NCBI GenBank assembly: GCA_022361315.1
Contig: JAKSBB010000619.1
Coordinates: 1 to 8,574 of the forward strand
Length of the DNA: 8,574 bases
Reading direction: 5' to 3'
From: Desulfobacterales bacterium
GTDB lineage: Bacteria; Desulfobacterota; Desulfobacteria; Desulfobacterales; Desulfobacteraceae
In this document: positions 6,343 to 8,574 of the stretch, in pieces
Layout: the number at the start of each line of letters is the position of its first letter
How positions within the stretch are numbered: the stretch's first letter is position 1
Translations under genes and position numbers: made by a program
The notes under the pieces: generated by a model
Databases searched by the model: none
What the model was told of the DNA's origin: nothing
What the model saw: the letters and a program-made list of their open reading frames with translations, nothing else

Positions 6343-6615
6343 TATTTTTTTGGTTTTCAGGACAGCCTTCACCACCAGGCAATACCATGACGTATGCCTG
6401 TGGACGCAGACGGCCTTATATAATTTTTTGATTAAAATGTCCATGGCCCGGTGATATTATCTACCTGTCCTGCTTGACTTCAATCCCAAGTTTGCATACA
6501 ACAAAAGAGTCTGATGTCCGTGTAACTCCGGTGATGATCCCGAGGGGACACCCGTATTCTACACAACCTAAAAACCTTCGAATTGCAGCATCCTTAAAGA
6601 AATACAGGAGGCCCG
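6343..6615. other. Divergent intergenic region between rplU and the first lipoprotein gene
   Basis: Together with the rplU leader and promoter, 360 bases lie between the two start codons. An interrupted inverted repeat, CAGGCA/TGCCTG (6376-6381 with 6395-6400), extends inward by three pairs. TATATAAT at 6417-6424 has no matching -35 box. A candidate plus-strand promoter lies at 6474-6502 and a nested hairpin at 6513-6552. I see no tRNA and no riboswitch I recognise. A minus-strand frame across 6461-6745 has no supported start and mostly overlaps the lipoprotein gene. Confidence 0.5.
6474..6502 (+). promoter_or_regulatory. Candidate promoter for the lipoprotein genes
   Basis: TTGACT (6474-6479, five of six) is followed after 17 bases by TACAAC (6497-6502, four of six). 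The start would be near 6509, leaving a leader of about 107 bases that contains the hairpin at 6513-6552. The spacing is ideal but the -10 box is imperfect. Confidence 0.45.
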
Positions 6616-7149
6616 ATGAAAAAGCCCATATCTTTGTTCGTCTTGATTTCGTTATTGTTACTGGCCGGGTGTACCGCCGCAACTTATGAATATACAAGTA
6701 CACCGATAAGTAGTACCGTTTCAACCCAGGCATTTGACGCCGCATTTACCCCGGAAAAGAACGACGGAGAGTATTTCAACCGGTTTCGGGTGGATATAAA
6801 GAACCTGTCGGATTCCCCGCTTGAGGTGGACTGGAACAAAACCGTCTATCTGTTGAACGGAAAAAACAGGGGCAGATTTGTCTGGGCCGGTATTGATCCG
6901 GCCACAGTGAAGGCCGGGAAAGTCCCCTTTGATGTAGTGGGCCCGGGTCAGTCTTTGTCACGTATCATTTCACCGCTGTCCAAAGTGGCCATCTCCCAGA
7001 GAAAGGATCACCGGGCAGGAAAAGACAAGGCCGGACTGTATGCCGGGATTCTGCCTGCAGGTGAGAACGGCATTCTGCTGACCGTAAAACATGACGGTAA
7101 ATCTGTTGTCAAAAAGATGCTCGTTGTGATTGTTGAAGAAAAGAAATAA
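6616..7149 (+). CDS. Predicted outer-membrane lipoprotein, 177 residues, unknown function
   Basis: The protein opens with a lipoprotein signal: M-K-K, a hydrophobic run (residues 5-16), then the lipobox L-L-A-G-C with C19 as the lipidated residue. Residue +2 is threonine, not aspartate, which under the E. coli rule favours the outer membrane. The mature part alternates short strand-like segments (F-R-V-D-I-K-N-L, L-E-V-D-W, T-V-Y-L-L-N-G, G-I-L-L-T-V-K-H) with glycine- and proline-containing turns, suggesting a small beta-sandwich. It has no cysteine other than C19 and ends in a lysine-rich tail. The ATG follows AGGAGG (6606-6611) at a short four-base spacing. The next lipoprotein gene starts 41 bases after its stop, so the two are probably co-transcribed. 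I recognise the general class of periplasm-facing beta-rich lipoproteins but not the function. Confidence 0.85.
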   Translation: MKKPISLFVLISLLLLAGCTAATYEYTSTPISSTVSTQAFDAAFTPEKNDGEYFNRFRVDIKNLSDSPLEVDWNKTVYLLNGKNRGRFVWAGIDPATVKAGKVPFDVVGPGQSLSRIISPLSKVAISQRKDHRAGKDKAGLYAGILPAGENGILLTVKHDGKSVVKKMLVVIVEEKK

Positions 7150-7190
7150 ACCGTGCCTGAACCGGCATCCACTATATAAGGATGATTAAA

Positions 7191-7481
7191 ATGAAAAATG
7201 CAGCCTGTATTATAGGATTACTGATATTGAGCCTGTCAATTTCCGGGTGCTACCGGTTTGTGGTCAGTCATCCGGAAAAATCGGATGCGGATTTTTACAA
7301 AGATAACGCCCTGTGTGAGGACAAGGCACGGGCCTTTGCCCTGGAACGTCTTGTGGAGATGACTCCCACAGATGAAATCGACCATGCAAGAAGGTGTATG
7401 AGGGAGCTTGGCTGGGAATACGGTTTCCGCAAAACTTCCAAACAAGGCAATAAAGCTGATAAACAGACCGAAAACGACTAA
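7191..7481 (+). CDS. Small lipoprotein with a paired-cysteine C...CMxxxGW motif
   Basis: This 96-residue protein has a signal peptide whose lipobox is S-I-S-G-C, with C20 lipidated and tyrosine at +2, so an outer-membrane location is expected. The mature chain is about 77 residues. It holds a helical segment starting at L41-C42-E-D-K-A and another ending R68-C69-M-R-E-L-G-W75. Small proteobacterial lipoproteins often carry this spacing of a mid-chain cysteine and a late C-M-x-x-x-G-W, and C42 and C69 could form a disulfide (inference). The tail is hydrophilic. An in-frame ATG at 7182 overlaps the AAGGA ribosome-binding site (7178-7182). The ATG at 7191, eight bases after that site and beginning M-K-N-A-A, is therefore the likelier start. 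Its role is unknown. Confidence 0.8.
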   Translation: MKNAACIIGLLILSLSISGCYRFVVSHPEKSDADFYKDNALCEDKARAFALERLVEMTPTDEIDHARRCMRELGWEYGFRKTSKQGNKADKQTEND

Positions 7482-7514
7482 GCGGCTTTTCAGCATTCGG
7501 CAAATGTCATTTTA

Positions 7515-7542
7515 GGGCAGGTGGGCCAAGGCTTACCTGCCC
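7515..7542 (+). terminator. Strong intergenic hairpin, possible weak terminator or transcript-end structure
   Basis: A 12-bp stem (7515-7526 with 7531-7542) with two G:U pairs closes a CAAG tetraloop. Eight base pairs at its foot are perfect. It begins 33 bases after the lipoprotein stop and ends 28 bases before the next start. No U tract follows on either strand, so classical intrinsic termination is doubtful. It may stabilise the 3' end of the lipoprotein message or reduce read-through. Confidence 0.45.
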
Positions 7543-7570
7543 GTATTAGTATAAAGGAAAGGAACTTACC

Positions 7571-8574
7571 ATGAACGGGTCTTCCGCAGACGACCGAAAG
7601 GAAACCTGGGAACGACTGGAAACCCTTTTCTGGCGAATAACGGCCGGGGAATCGGTACCTGAAGAGCGGGGTCCAGGCCCCGAACCGATTCCGGAATCCC
7701 CTGAAGCGCTTCTTTCCTGGTTGAATACACGTCGGGAGTCTGGTTTTGAAGTGGAAAAAACCCCTGGGTTTGAGACCGACTCTGTTATTATAGACGGTTT
7801 TTGCTTTATCCCGTTGCAACGGGATGCTTTGCCTGTGACCGACGAACCGGCCTTTAAGGCCGCGTTAAAAAGGGTCCGTGGAATCGTATTTCTGGTAAGA
7901 CCCATGTCCCGTAAACGCCAACCGTCCGAAACGGTGGATAGGTTGCTAAATGCCATGACACCGTGGATGGCTTTCCTGTCTGCAGGAATACCTTTTGCAC
8001 TGCAAATCCCCGTGATTGAAGACAATGAACCCGCCCATCTTTCCGATTGCCTGCCCCAATGGGTTGAGAGGGGACTGCGTCTTATTCTATGGCAGGATGA
8101 GAGCGGCTGTCTGCCCCGTTCGCTGATGTGGCAGGCGGCAAAGCTGGGGATTTGGAACCATGTTTACGGTAAGGTCTTATTTTCTGAGAAATGTTTCAGT
8201 GATGAATGTTCGGCCCCTGACGCCTTTGATCTGGAAGAGGTTATCGGCCAGGCTTCGTGGATTGTGAATAATCCGAATATCGTCCATTCCTTTGAGGATT
8301 TCCCAGATGAGGATTTAGCTGATGACGGGGGGATCAGACGAGAACCTCCCGCGCCGATTTTAAAGTATCGCCGTGTCCCCCCTCTGCCGGGAGTCCCATT
8401 TCCACAGCACGTTCCGGATCCATTGTTGCTGCTTCCGCTTCTGGACAACTTGACGCCAAAAGAACTCATTCGCCACAGGGTGATATCTGCCTCTTCGGAT
8501 ATCCGGGTGTTGGGAACCGGCGTCGAATTTCACTTTGTGCCACCCGATGAACTTCCCCGGGGCGTGATGGATGA
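7571..8574 (+). CDS. Large protein of unknown function, 3' end beyond the window
   Basis: The frame is open from ATG 7571 to the right edge with no stop, giving 334 complete codons. The start is supported by AGGAAAGGAA (7555-7564) six bases upstream. There is no signal peptide. Residues 1-65 are acidic and proline-rich and include W-E-R-L-E-T-L-F-W-R. Residues 102-175 alternate hydrophobic strands and helices: G-I-V-F-L-V-R-P, then L-L-N-A-M-T-P-W-M-A-F-L, A-G-I-P-F-A-L-Q-I-P-V-I, W-V-E-R-G-L-R-L-I-L-W. This looks like consecutive beta-alpha units of a TIM-barrel-type or radical-SAM-like fold. No C-x3-C-x2-C cluster motif is present in the visible part, so this is only a suggestion. A linker follows around 243-285 with many D, P and E, then a second region (287-330) with leucine and valine strands. 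I cannot name a family. Confidence 0.8.
   Translation, partial: MNGSSADDRKETWERLETLFWRITAGESVPEERGPGPEPIPESPEALLSWLNTRRESGFEVEKTPGFETDSVIIDGFCFIPLQRDALPVTDEPAFKAALKRVRGIVFLVRPMSRKRQPSETVDRLLNAMTPWMAFLSAGIPFALQIPVIEDNEPAHLSDCLPQWVERGLRLILWQDESGCLPRSLMWQAAKLGIWNHVYGKVLFSEKCFSDECSAPDAFDLEEVIGQASWIVNNPNIVHSFEDFPDEDLADDGGIRREPPAPILKYRRVPPLPGVPFPQHVPDPLLLLPLLDNLTPKELIRHRVISASSDIRVLGTGVEFHFVPPDELPRGVMD

Noticed and set aside
6256..6444. A 63-codon N-terminal extension of rplU
   Set aside because: It would cross the promoter at 6314-6342, and bL21 begins at M-Y-A-V-I-R-T-G-G-K, directly after a good ribosome-binding site.
6570..6590. TTCGAAT, resembling a tRNA T loop
   Set aside because: The five bases on each side do not pair, and no acceptor, D or anticodon arms fit around it.
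6461..6745. Minus-strand open frame of 94 codons
   Set aside because: Its first half is antisense to the lipoprotein signal region and no start codon with a ribosome-binding site supports the second half. It is kept only as a low-interest observation.
7490..8025. Two overlapping minus-strand frames opposite the unassigned gene
   Set aside because: They are antisense to a plus-strand frame that is open for over 1 kb with a clear ribosome-binding site, and both are rich in R, S and G, as is typical of antisense frames.

Overview
The window reads as an ordinary chromosomal stretch of a Gram-negative, probably sulfate-reducing bacterium of the Desulfobacterota (Desulfobacteraceae-like). This assignment is an inference. 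It rests on the gene order bL21-bL27-obgE-nadD-rsfS-gpmI, the two lipoproteins with classic lipoboxes, the moderate GC content, and a stand-alone HsdR_N-like protein and a two-site zinc-ribbon protein of kinds I associate with that phylum. No mobile element, CRISPR array, rRNA or tRNA was seen.

Layout. (1) Bases 1-1417, plus strand: the C-terminal biotinyl domain of a biotin-dependent carboxylase or decarboxylase, closed by a hairpin terminator (221-246). Next come a 225-aa protein with a zinc site at each end, under its own sigma70-like promoter, a second hairpin terminator (1019-1055), and a 51-aa orphan protein with its own promoter and a strong ribosome-binding site. (2) Bases 1455-6342, minus strand: a compact seven-gene operon read from a near-consensus promoter at 6314-6342, in the order rplU, rpmA, obgE, nadD, rsfS, gpmI and an HsdR_N-like gene. 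Several junctions overlap (GTGA at rpmA/obgE, ATGA at nadD/rsfS, 11 nt at rsfS/gpmI), which suggests coupled translation. (3) Bases 6343-6615: a divergent intergenic region with a candidate plus-strand promoter and a small nested hairpin. (4) Bases 6616-8574, plus strand: two unrelated small lipoproteins, a strong hairpin, and the first 334 codons of a large protein I cannot assign, which runs off the window.

The minus-strand operon groups ribosome parts (bL21, bL27), ribosome assembly and silencing (ObgE, RsfS), NAD synthesis (NadD) and a glycolysis/gluconeogenesis step (GpmI). It ends with a protein whose fold looks like the nuclease domain of type I restriction enzymes but whose catalytic E-x-K is replaced.

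I did not find a clear new system. The points most worth a second look are the catalytically degenerate HsdR_N-like protein and the stem that may hide its start, the unassigned C-terminal-open protein at 7571-8574, and the two-ended zinc protein.
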